This document shows positions 39,061 to 53,329 of a stretch of DNA of 64,000 bases, one piece after another. The first letter of the stretch is position 1. Every line of letters begins with the position of its first letter. The translations under genes and the position numbers were made by a program. The stretch spans positions 620,001 to 684,000 of the forward strand of contig JAWQEG010001440.1 in the NCBI GenBank assembly GCA_033782935.1, written 5' to 3'. The DNA comes from Petrolisthes cinctipes. Taxonomy: Eukaryota; Arthropoda; Malacostraca; Decapoda; Porcellanidae. The notes beneath the pieces were generated by a model. It was not told the origin of the DNA. It made no database searches and worked only from the letters and a program-made list of their open reading frames with translations.

Positions 39061-40004
39061 TGGGCCTGTAATTTCAAAAAAACTCTAACACTGAGTTGGC
39101 ATGTACAGATCGCTTCTGGGACCCATAAATATCGAATTTTCTGGTGTTTTGAGGTTGAATTTGGGATATAAACGGGTGCAGAATATGAATGCACATATCG
39201 ACTTTTGGGCACCTAAAATATCGATTTTGAGCATGTTTTGGGTCTGTATCTTGAAAACATTCTAACTAGGAGTATGAATGTACAGATCGCTTCTAGGATC
39301 CAAAAATACCGAATTTTCGGGTGTTTTGAGCCTCAATTTGGGATATAAACGGGTACAGAATATTAATACACATATCGACTTTGGACACTAAAATATAGAT
39401 TTTAGCATGTTTTGAGCTTATATTTTAAAAACATTCTAGCACTGAGTAGACATGTACAGATCGCTTCTGGGACCCCAAAATATCGAATTTTCGGGTGTTT
39501 TGAGGTTGAATTTGGGATAAAAACGGGTGCATAAGATGCATACACATATTGACTTTGGGCACCTAAAATATCGATTTTCAGCATGTTTTGGGCCTGTATC
39601 TGATTAGGCATGTACAGATCTTTTCTGGGACACCAAAATATCAAATTTTCGGGTGTTTGGAGCCTGAATTTGGGATATAAACTGGTACAGATGATGCATG
39701 CACATATTGACTTTGGACAACTAAAATATCGATTTTCAGCATGTTTTGGACCTGTATTTTGAAAATACTCTAACACGGAGTAGGCATGTACAGATCGCTT
39801 CTGGGACCCCAAAATATAAAATTTTCGGTTTTTTTGAGCCTGAATTTGAGATATAAACGGGTACAAAAGATACATGCACATATTTGTTTTGGGCACCTAA
39901 AATATCAATTTTCAGCATGTTTTCGGCCTGTATTTTGAAAATACTCTAACACGGAGTAGGCATGTACAGATCGCTTCTGGGACCCCAAAATATCGAATTG
40001 TCTG

Positions 40005-40650
40005 GTGTTTTGGGCCTGAATTTGAGATATCGACTTTGGGCACCTAAAATATCGATTTTTAGCATGTTTTGGGCCTATATTTTGAATATATTCTAGCACT
40101 GAGTAGGCATGTACAGATCGCTTCTGGGACCCCCAAATATCGAATTTTCAGGTGTTTTGAGCCTGAATATGAGATATAAACGGGTACAGAAGATGCACGC
40201 ACATATTGACTTTGGGCACCTAAAATATCGATTTTCAGCATGTTATGAGCCTATATTTTGAAAACATTCTTGTACTGAGTAGGCATGTACAGATCGCTTC
40301 TGGGACCCAAAAATATCGAATTTTCGGGTATTTTGGGCCTGAATTTGAGATATCGACTTTGGGCACCTAAAATATCGATTTTTAGCATGTTTTGGGCCTA
40401 TATTTTGAATATATTCTAGCACTGAGTAGGCATGTACAGATCGCTTCTGGGACCCGCAAATATCGAATTTTCAGGTGTTTTGAGCCTGAATATGAGATAT
40501 AAACGGGTACAGAAGATGCACGCACATATTTACTTTGGGCACCTAAAATATCGATTTTCAGCATGTTATGAGCCTATATTTTGAAAACATTCTTGTACTG
40601 AGTAGGCATGTACAGATCGCTTCTGGGACCCAAAAATATCGAATTTTCGG
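40005..40650 (-). repeat. Two-monomer block, period 323 bp
   Basis: Two adjacent copies of a 147-bp plus a 176-bp monomer. GAGATATCGACTTTGGG lies at 40,024 and 40,347. The private TTATGAGCCTATATTTTG and CATTCTTGTACTGAG also repeat at 323 bp. Confidence 0.85.
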
Positions 40651-42189
40651 GTATTTTGAGGTTGAATTTGGGATATAAACGTGTGCTGAAAATGCATACA
40701 CATATTGACTTTGGGCACCTAAAATATCGATTTTTAGCATGTTTTGGGCCTGTATCTGAGTAGGCATGTCCAGATTGCTTCTGGGACCCTAAAATATCGA
40801 ATTTTTGGGTGTTTTGGGCCTGAATTTAAGATATCGACTTTCGGCACCTAAAATATCGATTTTTAGTATGTTTTGGGCCTATATTTTGAAAATATTCTAG
40901 CACTGAGCATGCATGTACAGATCGCTTCTGGGACCCCAATATATCGAATTTTTGGGTGTCTTGAGCTTGAATTTGAGATATAAACGGGTACAGAAGATGC
41001 ATGCACATATCCACTTTGGACACTTAAAATATCGATTTTTAGCATGTTTTGAGCCTATATTTTGAAAACATTCTAGCACTGAGTAGGCATGTTCAGATCG
41101 CTTCTGGGACACAAAAATATCGCATTTTAGTGTGTTTTGAGGTTGAATTTGGGATATAAACGGATGCAGAAGATGCATACACATATTGACTTTAGGCACC
41201 TAAAATATCGATTTTCAGCATGTTTTGGGCCTGTATCTGAGTAGGCATGTACAGATCGCTTCTGGGAAACCAAAATATCGAAATTTCGGGTGTTTGTAGC
41301 CTGAATTTAAGATATAAACGGGTACAGAAGATACATGCACATATCGACTTTTATCACCAAAAAGATCGATTTTCAGTATGTTATGGGCCTGTATTTTGAA
41401 AATACTCCAACACGGAGTAGGCATGTACAGATTGCTTTTGGGACCACAAAATATCGAATTTTTGGGTATTTTGGGCCTGAATATAAGATATCGGCTTTGG
41501 GCACCTAAAATATAGATTTTTAGCTTGTTTTGGGTCTTTTTTTTGAAAATATTCTAGCACTGAGCAGGCATGTTTAGTTCGCTTCTGGGACCCAAAAATC
41601 TCGAATTTTCGGGTGTTTTGAGCTTGAATTTGAGATATAAACGGGTACAGAAGATGTATGCACATATCGACTTTTGGGCACCTATAATATGGATTTTTAG
41701 CATGTTTTTAGCCTTTATTTTGAAAACATTCTAGCAATGAGTAGGCATGTACAGGTCGCTTCTAGGACCCAAAAATATCGAATTTTCGGGGGTTTTGAGG
41801 TTGGATTTGGGATATAAACAGGTGCAGAAGATGCATACACATTTTGACTTTGGGCACCTAAAATATCGATTTTCAGCGTGTTTTGGGCCTGTATCTGACT
41901 AGACATGTACAGATCGCTTCTGGGACCCAAAAATATCGAATTTTCGGGTGTTTGGAGGCTGAATTTGAGATATAAACGGGTACAGAAGGTGCATGCACAT
42001 ATCGACTTTTGGGCACCTAAAAGATCGATTTTCAGTATGTTTTGGGCTTGTAATTTGAATATACTCTAACACGGAGTAGGCATGTACAGATCGCTTCTGG
42101 GACCCCAAAATATCGAATTTTCCGGTGTTTTGGGCCTGAATTTGAGATATCGACTTTGTGCACCTAAAATATCGATTTTAGCATGTTTT

Positions 42190-44890
42190 GGGCCTATATT
42201 TTGAAAATATTCTAGCACTGAGTAGGCATGTACAGATCGCTTCTGGCACCCCAAAATATCGAATTGTCGGGTGTTTTCAGCCTGAATATGAGATATAAAC
42301 GGGTACTGAAGGTGCATGCACATATCGACTTTTGGGCACCTAAAATATCGATTTTGAGCATGTTTTGGGTCTGTATCTTGAAAACATTCTAACTAGGAGT
42401 AGACATGTACAGTTCGATCTAGGACCCAAAAATACCGAATTTTCGGGTGTTTTGAGCCTGAATTTGAGATATAAACGGGAACAGAACATGCATGCACATA
42501 TCGACTTTGGACACTTAAAATATCGATTTTTAACATGTTTTGAGCCTATATTTTGAAAACATTCTAGCACTGAGTAAGCATATACAGATCACTTCTGGGA
42601 CCCAAAAATATCGAATTTTCGGGTGTTTGGAGCCTGAATTTGGGATATAAACGGGTTCTGAAAATGCATGCACATATCGACCTTTGTGCACCTAAAAGAT
42701 CGATTTTAAGTATGTTTTGGGCCTGTATTTTGAAAATACTCTAACACGGAGTAGGCATGTACAGTTCGCTTCTGGGACCCCAAAATATCAAATTTTCGGT
42801 TGTTTTAGGCCTGAATTTGAGATATCGACTTTTGGCACCTAAAATATCGATTTTTAGCATGTTTTGGGCCTGTATTTTAAAAATACTCTAACACGGAGTA
42901 GGGATGTTCAGATCGCTTCTAGGACCCCAAAATATCAAATTTTCGGGTGTTTTCAGCCTAAATATGAGATATAAACGGGTACCGAAGGTGCATGCACATA
43001 TCGACTTTTGGGCACCTAAAATATCGAATTTTGAGCATGTTTTGTGTCTGTATCTTGTAAACATTCTAACTAGGAGTAGGCATGTACAGATCGCTTCTGG
43101 GACCCGAAAATATCGAAAATTCGGGTGTTTTGAGCCTGAATTTGAGATATAAACGGGTGCTGAAGATGCATGCACATATCGACTTTGGACACCTAAAATA
43201 TCGATTTTCAGCATGTTTTGAGCATATATTTTGAAAACATTTTAGCACTGAGTAGGCATGTACAGATCGTTTCTGGGACCCAAAAATATCGAATTTTTGG
43301 GTGTTTTGAGGTTGAATTTGGGATATAAACGGGTGCTGGAGATGCATACACATACTGACTTTGGGCACATAAAATATCGATTTTCAGCATGTTTTGGGCC
43401 TGTATCTGAGTAGGCATGTACAGATCGCTTCTGACACCCCAAAATATCAAATTTTCGGTTGATTGGAGCCTGAATTTGAGATATAAACTGGTACAGAATA
43501 TGCATGCACATATCGAATTTTGGGCACCTAAAAGATCGATTTTCAGTATGTTTTGGGCATTTATTTTGAAAATACTCTATCAATGAGTAGGCATATACAG
43601 ATAGCTTCTGGGACCCCAAAATATCGAATTTTCGGGTGTTTTGGGCCTGAATTTGAGATATCGTTTTTGGGCAACTAAAATATCGATTTTTAGCATGTTT
43701 TGGGCCTATATTTCTAAAATATTCTAGTACTGAGTAGGCATGTACAGATCGCTTCTCGGACCCCAAAATATCGAATTGTCGGGTGTTTTCAGCCTGAATA
43801 TGAGATATAAACGGGCACTGAAGGTGCATGCACATATCGACTTTTGGGCACCTAAAATATCGATTTTGAGCATGTTTTGGGTCTGTATCTTGAAAACATT
43901 CTAACTAGGAGTAGGCATGTACAGTTCGTTCTAGGACCCAAAAATAACGAATTTTCGGGTGTTTTGAGCCTGAATTTGAGATATAAACGGGTACAGAACA
44001 TGCATGCACATATCGACTTTGGACACTTAAAATATTGATTTTTAGCATGTTTTGAGCCTATATTTTGAAAACATTCTAGCACTGAGTAAGCATGTACAGA
44101 TCGCTTCTGGGACCCAAAAATATCGAATTTTCGGGTGTTTGGAGCCTGAATTTGGGATATAAACGGGTTCTGAAAATGCATGCACATATCGACCTTTGTG
44201 CACCTAAAAGATCGATTTTAAGTATGTTTTGGGCCTGTATTTTGAAAATACTCTAACACGGAGTAGGCATGTACAGTTCGCTTCTGGGACCCCAAAATAT
44301 CAAATTTTCGGTTGTTTTAGGCCTGAATTTGAGATATCGACTTTTGGCACCTAAAATATCGATTTTTAGCATGTTTTGGGCCTGTATTTTAAAAATACTC
44401 TAACACGGAGTAGGGATGTTCAGATCGCTTCTAGGACCCCAAAATATCAAATTTTCGGGTGTTTTCAGCCTAAATATGAGATATAAACGGGTACCGAAGG
44501 TGCATGCACATATCGACTTTTGGGCACCTAAAATATCGAATTTTGAGCATGTTTTGTGTCTGTATCTTGTAAACATTCTAACTAGGAGTAGGCATGTACA
44601 GATCGCTTCTGGGACCCGAAAATATCGAAAATTCGGGTGTTTTGAGCCTGAATTTGAGATATAAACGGGTGCTGAAGATGCATGCACATATCGACTTTGG
44701 ACACCTAAAATATCGATTTTCAGCATGTTTTGAGCCTATATTTTGAAAACATTTTAGCACTGAGTAGGCATGTACAGATCGTTTCTGGGACCCAAAAATA
44801 TCGAATTTTTGGGTGTTTTGAGGTTGAATTTGGGATATAAACGGGTGCTGGAGATGCATACACATACTGACTTTGGACACCTAAAATATC
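42190..44890 (-). repeat. Duplicated block, spacing 1,512 bp
   Basis: About 42.19-43.38 kb and 43.70-44.89 kb are near-identical over about 1.2 kb. Both carry GAATTGTCGGGTG, a shortened AGTTCG(A/T)TCTAGG, GAGTAGGGATGTTCAG and CGAAAATTCGGGTG. After the second copy the sequence departs at about 44,900. Confidence 0.8.
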
Positions 44891-44999
44891 GATTTTCAGC
44901 ATGTTTTGAGCCTATATTTTGAAAACATTCTAGCACTGACTAGACATGTACAGATCGCTTCTGGGACCCAAAATTATCGAATTTTCGGGTGTTTTGAGG

Positions 45000-45620
45000 T
45001 TGAATTTGAGATATAAACGAGTGCAGAATATTCATACACATGTTCAATTTGGGTACCTAAAATATCGATTTTTAGCATGTTTTGGGCCTGCATCTGAGTA
45101 GGCATGTACAGATCGCTTCTCGGACCCCAAAATATCGAATTGTCGGGTGTTTTCAGCCTGAATATGAGATATAAACGGGTACAGAAGATGCATGCACCTA
45201 TCGACTTTTGGGCACCTAAAAGATCGATTTTCAGTATGTTTTGGGCCTGTATTTTGAAAATACTCTAACACTGAGTAGGAATGTACAGATCGCTTTTGGG
45301 ACCCCAAAATATCGAATTTTCGGGTGTTTTGGGCCTGAATTTGAGATATAAACGGGTGCAGAAGATGCAAACACATGTTGACTTTGGTCACCTAAAATAA
45401 CGATTTTCAGCTTGTTTTGGGCCTGTATTTTGAAAATACTCTAGCACGGAGTAAGCAAGTACAGATCGCTTCTGGGACCCCAAAATATCGAATTTTCGGG
45501 TGTTTTGAGGTTGAATTTGAGATATAAACGAGTGCAGAATATTCATACACATGTTCAATTTGGGTACCTAAAATATCGATTTTTAGCATGTTTTGGGCCT
45601 GCATCTGAGTAGGCATGTAC
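45000..45620 (-). repeat. Three-monomer duplication, spacing 511 bp
   Basis: The rare run GAGTGCAGAATATTCATAC, TGTTCAATTTGGGTACC and GGGCCTGCATCTGAG occurs near 45.00-45.11 kb and again near 45.51-45.62 kb. The shift is 511 bp, close to 176 + 176 + 158. Confidence 0.8.
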
Positions 45621-46059
45621 AGATCGCTTCTCGGACCCCAAAATATCGAATTTTCGGGTTTTTTGAGCCTGAATTTGAGATATAAACGGGTACTTAAGAT
45701 TCATCCACATATCGACTTTTGGGCACCTATAAGATCGATTTTCAGTATGTTTTGAGCTTGTATTTTGAAAATACTCTAACACGGAGTAGGCATGTACAGT
45801 TCGCTTCTGGGACCCCAAAATATCGAATTTTCGGGTGTTTTGGGTCTGAATTTGAAATATCGACGTTGGGCACCTAAAATATCGATTTTTAGCATGTTTT
45901 GGGCCTATATTTTGAAAATATTCTAGCACTGAGTAGGCATGTACAAATCGCTTCTGGGACCCCAAAATATCGAATTTGCGGTTGTTTTGAGCCTGAATTT
46001 GAGATATAAACGGGTACAGAAGATGCATGCACATATCGGCTTTGGGCACCTAAAATATC

Positions 46060-47570
46060 GATTTTTAGCATGTTTTGGGTCTATTCTTTGAAAATATTCT
46101 AGCACTGAGCAAGCATGTACAGATTGCTTCTGGGACCCATAAATCTCGAAGTTTCGGGTGTTTTGAGCTTGAAGTTGAGATATAAACGTGTACAGAAGAT
46201 GTATGCACATATCGACTTTTGGGCACCTATAATATTGATTTTTAGCATGTTTTGAGCCTTTATTTTGAAAACATTCTAGCAATGAGTAGGCATGTACAGG
46301 TCACTTCTAGGACCCAAAAAAATCGAATTTTCGGGGGTTTTGAGGTTGGATTTGGGATATAAACAGGTGCAGAAGATGCATACACATTTTGACTTTAGGC
46401 ACCTAAAATATCGATTTTCAGCGTGTTTTGGGCATGTATCTGAGTAGACATGTACAGATCGCTTCTGGGACCCCAAAATATCGAATTTTCGGGTGTTTGG
46501 AGGCTGAATTTGAGATATAAACGGGTACAGAGGTGCATGCACATATCGACTTTTGGGCACCTAACATATCGATTTTGAGCATGTTTTGGGTCTGTATCTT
46601 GAAAACATTCTAACTAGGAGTAGACATGTACATTTCGATCTAGGACCCAAAAATACCGAATTTTCGGGTGTTTCGAGCCTGAAATTGAGATATAAACGGG
46701 TACAGAACATGCATGCACATATCGACTTTGGACACTTAAAATATCGATTTTTAGCATGTTTTGAGCCTATATTTTGAAAACATTCTAGCACTGAGTAAGC
46801 ATATACAGATCACTTCTGGGACCCAAAAATATCGAATTTTCGGGTGTTTGGAGCCTGAATTTGGGATATAAACGGGTTCTGAAAATGCATGCACATATCG
46901 ACCTTTGTGCACCTAAAAGATCGATTTTAAGTATGTTTTGGGCCTGTATTTTGAAAATACTCTAACACGGAGTAGGCATGTACAGTTCGCTTCTGGGACC
47001 CCAAAATATCAAACTTTCGGTTGTTTTGGGCCTGAATTTGAGATATCGACTTTTGGCACATAAAATATCGATTTTTAGCATGTTTTGGGCCTGTATTTTA
47101 AAAATAATCTAACACGGAGTAGGGATGTTCAGATCGCTTCTGGGACCCCAAAATATCAAATTTTCGGGTGTTTTCAGCCTAAATATGAGATATAAACGGG
47201 TACTGAAGGTGCATGCACATATCGACTTTTGGGTACCTAAAATATCGAATTTTGAGCATGTTTTCGGTTTGTATCTTGTAAACATTCTAACTACGAGTAG
47301 GCATGTACAGATCGCTTCTGGGACCCCAAAATATCGAAAATTCGGGTGTTTTGAGCCTGAATTTGAGATATAAACGAGTGCTGAAGATGCATGCACATAT
47401 CGAATTTGGACACCTAAAATATCGATTTTCAGCATGTTTTGAGCCTATATTTTGAAAACATTTTAGCACTGAGTAGGCATGTACAGATCGCTTCTGGGAC
47501 CCAAAAATATCGAATTTTTGGGTGTTTTGAGGTTGAATATGGGATATAAACGGGTGCTGAAAATGCATGC
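46060..47570 (-). repeat. Third copy of the 41.5-43.4 kb block
   Basis: 46.06-46.57 kb matches 41.5-42.0 kb at a shift of about 4,545 bp (shared GATGTATGCACATATCGAC and CACCTATAATAT). From 46.56 kb the match is to 42.34-43.35 kb at 4,221 bp. The 324-bp change of shift equals two monomers (176 + 147), so a monomer pair was lost or gained between copies. Confidence 0.7.
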
Positions 47571-49119
47571 ACATATCGACTTTTGGGCACCTAAAAGATC
47601 GATTTTAAGTATGTTTTGGGCCTATATTTTGAAAATACTCTAACACGGAGTAGGCATGTACAGTTCGATTCTGGGACCCCAAAATATCAAATTGTCGGTT
47701 GTTTTGGGCCTGAATTTGAGATATCGACTTTGGGCACCTAAAATATCGATTTTTGCATGTTTTGGGCCTATATTTCTAAAATATTCTAGCACTGAGTAGG
47801 CATGTACAGATCGCTTCTGGGACCCCAAAATATCGAATTTTCGGGTGTTTTGAGCCTGATCATGAGATATAAACGGGTACAGAAGATGCATGCACATATT
47901 GACTTTGGGCACCTAAAATATCGATTTTGAGCATGTTTTGGGCCTGTATTTTAAAAATACTCTAACACGGAGTAGGGATGTACAGATCGCTTCTGGGACC
48001 CCAAAACATCAAATTTTCGGGTGTTTTCAGCCTGAATATGAGATATAAACGGGTACTGAAGGTGCATGCACATATCGACTTTTGGGCACCTAAAATATCG
48101 ATTTTGAGCATGTTTTGGGTCTGTATCTTGTAAACATTCTAACTAGGAGTAGGCATGTACAGATCGCTTCTGGGACCCAAAAATATCGAATTTTCGGGAG
48201 TTTTGAGGTTTAATTTGGGATATAAACGAGTGCAGAAGATGCATGCACATATCGATTTTTGGGCACCTAAAAGATCGATTTTCAGTATGTTTTGGGCCTG
48301 TATTTTGAAAATGCTCTAAAACGGATTAGGCATATACAGATCGCTTCTGGGAACCCAAAATATTGAATATTCGGGTGTTTTGGGCCTGAATTTGAGATAT
48401 TGACTTTGGATACCTAAAATATCGATTTTTAGCCTGTTTTGGGCCTATATCTTGAAAATATTCTAGAACTGAGTAGGCATGTACCGATCGTTTCTGGGAC
48501 CCCGAAATTTCGAATTTTCTGGTGTTTTGAGCCTGAATTTGAGATATAAACGGGTACAGAATATGCATGAACATATTGACTTTGGGCACCTAAAATATCG
48601 ATTTTCAGCATGTTTTGGGTCTGTATTTTGAAAATGCTCTAACACGGAGTAGGCATGTACAGATCGCTTCTAGGACCCAAAAACACCAAATTTTCGGGTG
48701 TTTTGAGCCAGAATTTGAGATATAAACGGGTACAGAAGATGCATGCAGATATCGACTTTGGACACTTAAAATATCGATTTTTTGCATGTTTTAAGACTAT
48801 ATTTTGAAAACATTCTAGCACTGAGTAGGCATTTACAGATTGCTTCTGGGACCGAAAAATATCGAATTTTGGGGTGTTTTGAGGTTGAATTTGGGATATA
48901 AACGGGTAAAGAAGATGCATGCACATATTGACTTTGGACACTTAAAATATCAATTTTTAGCATGTTTTGGGCCTGTATCTGAGTAGGCATGTACAGATTG
49001 CTTCTGGGACCTCTAAATATCGTATTTTCGGATGTTTGGGGCCTGACTTTGAGATATAAACGGGTACAGAAGATACATGCACATATCGAATTTTGGGCAC
49101 CTAAAAGATCGATTTTAAG

Positions 49120-50290
49120 TATATTCTGGGCCTGTATTTTGAAAATACTCTAACACGGAGTAGGCATGTTCAGATCGCTTCTGGGACCCCAAAATATCGA
49201 ATTTTCGGGTGTTTTGGGCCTGAATTTGAGATATAGACTTGGGGCACCTAAAATATTGATTTTTAGCATGTTTTGGGCCTATATTTTGAAACTATTCTAG
49301 CACTGAGTAGGCATGTACAGATAGCTTCTGGGACTCCAAAATATCGAATTTTCGGGTGTTTTGAGCCTGAATTTAAGATAAAAACGGGTACAGAAGATGC
49401 ATGCACATATTGACTTTGGACACTTAAAATATCAATTTTTAGCATGTTTTGGGTCTGTATCTTGAAAACATTCTAACTAGGAATAGGCATGTACAGATCG
49501 CTTCTGGGACCCAAAAATATCGAATTTTCGGGAGTTTTGAGGTTGAATTTGGGATATAAACGGGAGCAGAAGATGCATGCACATATCGACTTTTGGGCAC
49601 CAAAAAGATCGATTTTCAGTATGTTTTGGGCCTGTATTTTAAAAATGCTCTAAAACGGAGTAGGCATGTACAGATCGCTTCTGGGAACCCAAAATATTGA
49701 ATTTTCGGGTGTTTTCGGCCTGTATTTGAGATATCGACTTTGGACACCTAAAATATAGATTTTTAGCATGTTTTGGGCCTATGTTTTGAAAATATTCTAG
49801 CACTGAGTAGGCATGTACAGATCGCTTCTGGGACCAAAAAATATCGAATTTTCGGGTGTTTTGAGGTTGATTTGGGATATAAACGGGTACAGAAGATGCA
49901 TGCACAGATTGACTTTGAGCACCTAAAATATCGATTTTCATCATGTTTTGGGCCTGTATCTGAGTAGGCATGTACAGATTGCTTCTGGGACTCCAAAATA
50001 TCGTATTTTCCGGTGTTTTGGGCCTGAATTTGAGATATAAACGGGTACAGAAGATACATGCACATATCTACTTTTGGGCACCTAAAAGATCGATTTTAAG
50101 TATGTTTTGGGCATTTATTTTGAAAATACTCTAACACGGAGTAGGCATGTTCAGATCGCTTCTGGGACCCCAAAATATCGAATTTTCGGGTGTTTTGGGC
50201 CTGAATTTGAGATATAGACTTGGGGCACCTAAAATATTGATTTTTAGCATGTTTTGGGCCTATATTTTGAAACTATTCTAGCACTGAGTA
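49120..50290 (-). repeat. Duplication with 981-bp spacing
   Basis: ATATAGACTTGGGGCACC, where the usual form is ATATCGACTTTGGGCACC, is at 49,231 and 50,212. GAAACTATTCTAGC and GAGATAAAAACGGG or AAGATAAAAACGGG follow at the same spacing. The unit is again close to six monomers with deletions. Confidence 0.75.
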
Positions 50291-51604
50291 GGCATGTACA
50301 GATTGCTTCTGGGACTCCAAAATATCAAATTTTCGGGTGTTTTGAGCCTGAATTTGAGATAAAAACGGGTACAGAAGATGCATGCACATATTGACTTTGG
50401 ACACTTAAAATATCGATTTTTAGCATGTTTTGAGCCAATATTTTGAAAACATTCTAGCACTGAGTAGGCATGTACAGATCGCTTCTGGGACCCAAATATA
50501 TCAAATTTTCGGGTGTTTTGAGATTGAATTTGGGATATAAACGTGTGCAGAAGATGCATACACGTATTGACTTTGGGCACCTATATTATCGTTTTTTAGC
50601 ATGTTTTGGGCATGTATCTGAGTAGGCATGTACAGATCGCTTCTTGGACCCCAAAATATCGAATTTTCGGGTGTTTGGAGCCTGAATTTGGGATATAAAC
50701 GGGTACAGAAGGTTCATACACATATCGACTTTTGGGCACTTGAAAGATCGATTTTCAGTATGTTTTGGGCCTGTATTTTGAAAATACTCTAACACGGAGT
50801 AGGCATGTACAGATCGCTTTTGGGACCCCAAAATATCGAATTTTCGGGTGTTTTGGGCCTGAATTTGAGATATTGACTATGGGCACCTAAAATATCAATT
50901 TTCAGCATGTTTTGGGCCTGTATTTTGAAAATACTCTAACACAGAGTAGGCATGTACAGATCGCTTCAGGGACCCAAAAATATCGAATTTTCGGCTGTTT
51001 TGAGGCTGAATTTGTGATATAAACGGGAGCAGAAGATGCATACACATATTGACTTTGGGCACCTAAAATATCCATTTTGAGCATGTTTTGGGTCTGTATC
51101 TTGAAAACATTCTATCTAGGAGTAGGCATGTACAGAACGCTTCTGGGACCCAAAAATATTGAATTTTCGGGAGTTTTGAGGTTGATTTGGGATATAAACG
51201 GGTACAGAAGATGCATGCAGATTTCGACTTTGGACACTTAAAATATCAATTTTTAGCATGTTTTGAGCCTATATTTTGAAAACATTCTAGCACTGAGTAG
51301 GCATGTACAGATTGCTTCTGGGACCCAAAAATATCGAATTTTCGGTTGTTTTGATGTTGAATTTGGGATATAAACGGGTGCTGAAAATGCATACACATAT
51401 TGACTTTGAGCACCTAAAATATCGATTTTCAGCATGTTTTGGGCTTGTATCTGATTAGGCATGTACAGATTGCTTCTGGGAAAACAAAATATCGTATTTT
51501 TGGGTGTTTGGGGCCTGAATTTGAGATATAAACGGGTACAGAAGATATATGCACATATCGACAATTGGGCACCTAAAAGATCGATTTTCAGTATGTTTTG
51601 GGCC

Positions 51605-51820
51605 TGTATTTTGAAAATACTCTAACACGGAGTACAGATCGCTTCTAGGACCCCAAAATACCGAATTTTCGGGTGTTTTGAACCGAATTTGAGATATAAA
51701 CGGGTACATAAGATGCATGCACATATCGACTTTTGGGCACCTAAAAGATCGTTTTTCAGTATGTTTTGGGCCTGTATTTTGAAAATACTCTAACACGGAG
51801 TACAGATCGCTTCTAGGACC
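51605..51820 (-). repeat. 8-bp deletion, tandem pair (right arm)
   Basis: GAGTAGGCATGTACAG is shortened to GAGTACAG at about 51,634 and again at 51,802, 168 bp later (176 minus 8). On the sense strand this is the deletion seen at 13,620. The two right-arm copies are neighbouring duplicates of each other. Confidence 0.85.
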
Positions 51821-51929
51821 CCAAAATACCGAATATTCGGGTGTTTTGGGCCTGAATTTGAGATATCGACTTTGGGCACCTAAAATATCGGTTTTTAGCA
51901 TGTTTTGGGCCTATATTTTGAAAATATTC

Positions 51930-53040
51930 TAGCACTGAGTAGGCATGTACAGATTGCTTCTGGGACCCCAAAATATCGAATTTTCGGGTGTTTGGAGCCT
52001 GAATTTAAGATATAAACTGGTGCAGAAGATGCATACACATATTAACTTTGGGCACCTAAAATATCGATTTTCAGCAAGTTTTAGGCCTGTATCTGACTGG
52101 GCATGTACATATCGCTTCTGGGACCCCAAAATATCATATTTTTGGGTGTTTGGGGCCTGAATTTGAGATATAAACGGGTACAGAAGATACATGCACATGT
52201 CGACAATTGGGCACCTAAAAGATCGATTTTAGGTATGTTTTATGCCTGTATTTTGAAAATACTCTAACACGGAGTAGGCATGTACAGTACGCTTCTGGGA
52301 CCCCAAAATATCGAATTTTTGGGTGTTTGGAGCCTGAATTTGAGATATAAACGGGTACAGAAGATGCATGCACATATCGACCTTTGGGCAGATAAAAGAT
52401 CGATTTTCAGTATGTTTTGGGCCTGTATTTTGAAAATACTCTAACATGGAGTAGGCATGTACAGATCGCTTCTGTGACTCCAAAATATCGAATTTTCGGG
52501 TGTTTTGGGCCTGAATTTGAGATATCGACTTTGGGCACCTAAAATATCGATTTTTTAGCATGTTTTGGGCCTATATTTTGAAAATATTCTAGCACTGAGT
52601 AGGCATGTTCAGATCGCTTCTGAGACCCCAAAATATCGAATTTTCTGGTGTTTTGAGCCTGAATTTGGGATTTAAACGGTTGCCGAAGATGCATACACAT
52701 ATTAACTTTAGGCACCTAAAATATCGATTTTCAGCATGTTTTGGGCCTGTATCTGTTTAGGCATGTACAGATCGCTTCTGGGACCCCGAAATATCGAATT
52801 TTCGGGTGTTTGGAGCCTGAATTTAAGATATAAACGGGTGCAGAAGATGCATACACATATTAACTTTGGGCACCTAAAATATCGATTTTCAGCATGTTTT
52901 AGGCCTGTATCTGGGTGGGCATGTACAGATCGCTTCTGGGACCCCAAAATATCATATTTTTGGGTGTTTGGGGCCTGAATTTGAGATATAAACGGGTACA
53001 GAAGATACATGCACATGTCGACAATTGGGCACCAAAAAGA
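51930..53040 (-). repeat. Duplication with 818-bp spacing
   Basis: TGCACATGTCGACAATTGGG, followed by GATTTTAGGTATGTTTTATG, occurs near 52,193 and 53,011. The intervening monomers match in type but not all in detail. Confidence 0.65.
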
Positions 53041-53329
53041 TCGATTTTAGGTATGTTTTATGCCTGTATTTTGAAAATACTCTAACACGGAGTAGGCATG
53101 TACAGGTCGCTTCTGGGACTTCAAAATATCGAATTTTCGGGTGTTTTGGGCCTGAATTTGAGATATCGACTTTGGGCACCTAAAATATCGATTTTTAGCA
53201 TGTTTTGGGCCTATATTTTGAAAATATTCTAGCACTGAGTAGGCATGTTCAGATCGCTTCTGAGACCCCAAAATATCGAATTTTCTGGTGTTTTGAGCCT
53301 GAATTTGATATATAAACGGATACAGAATA

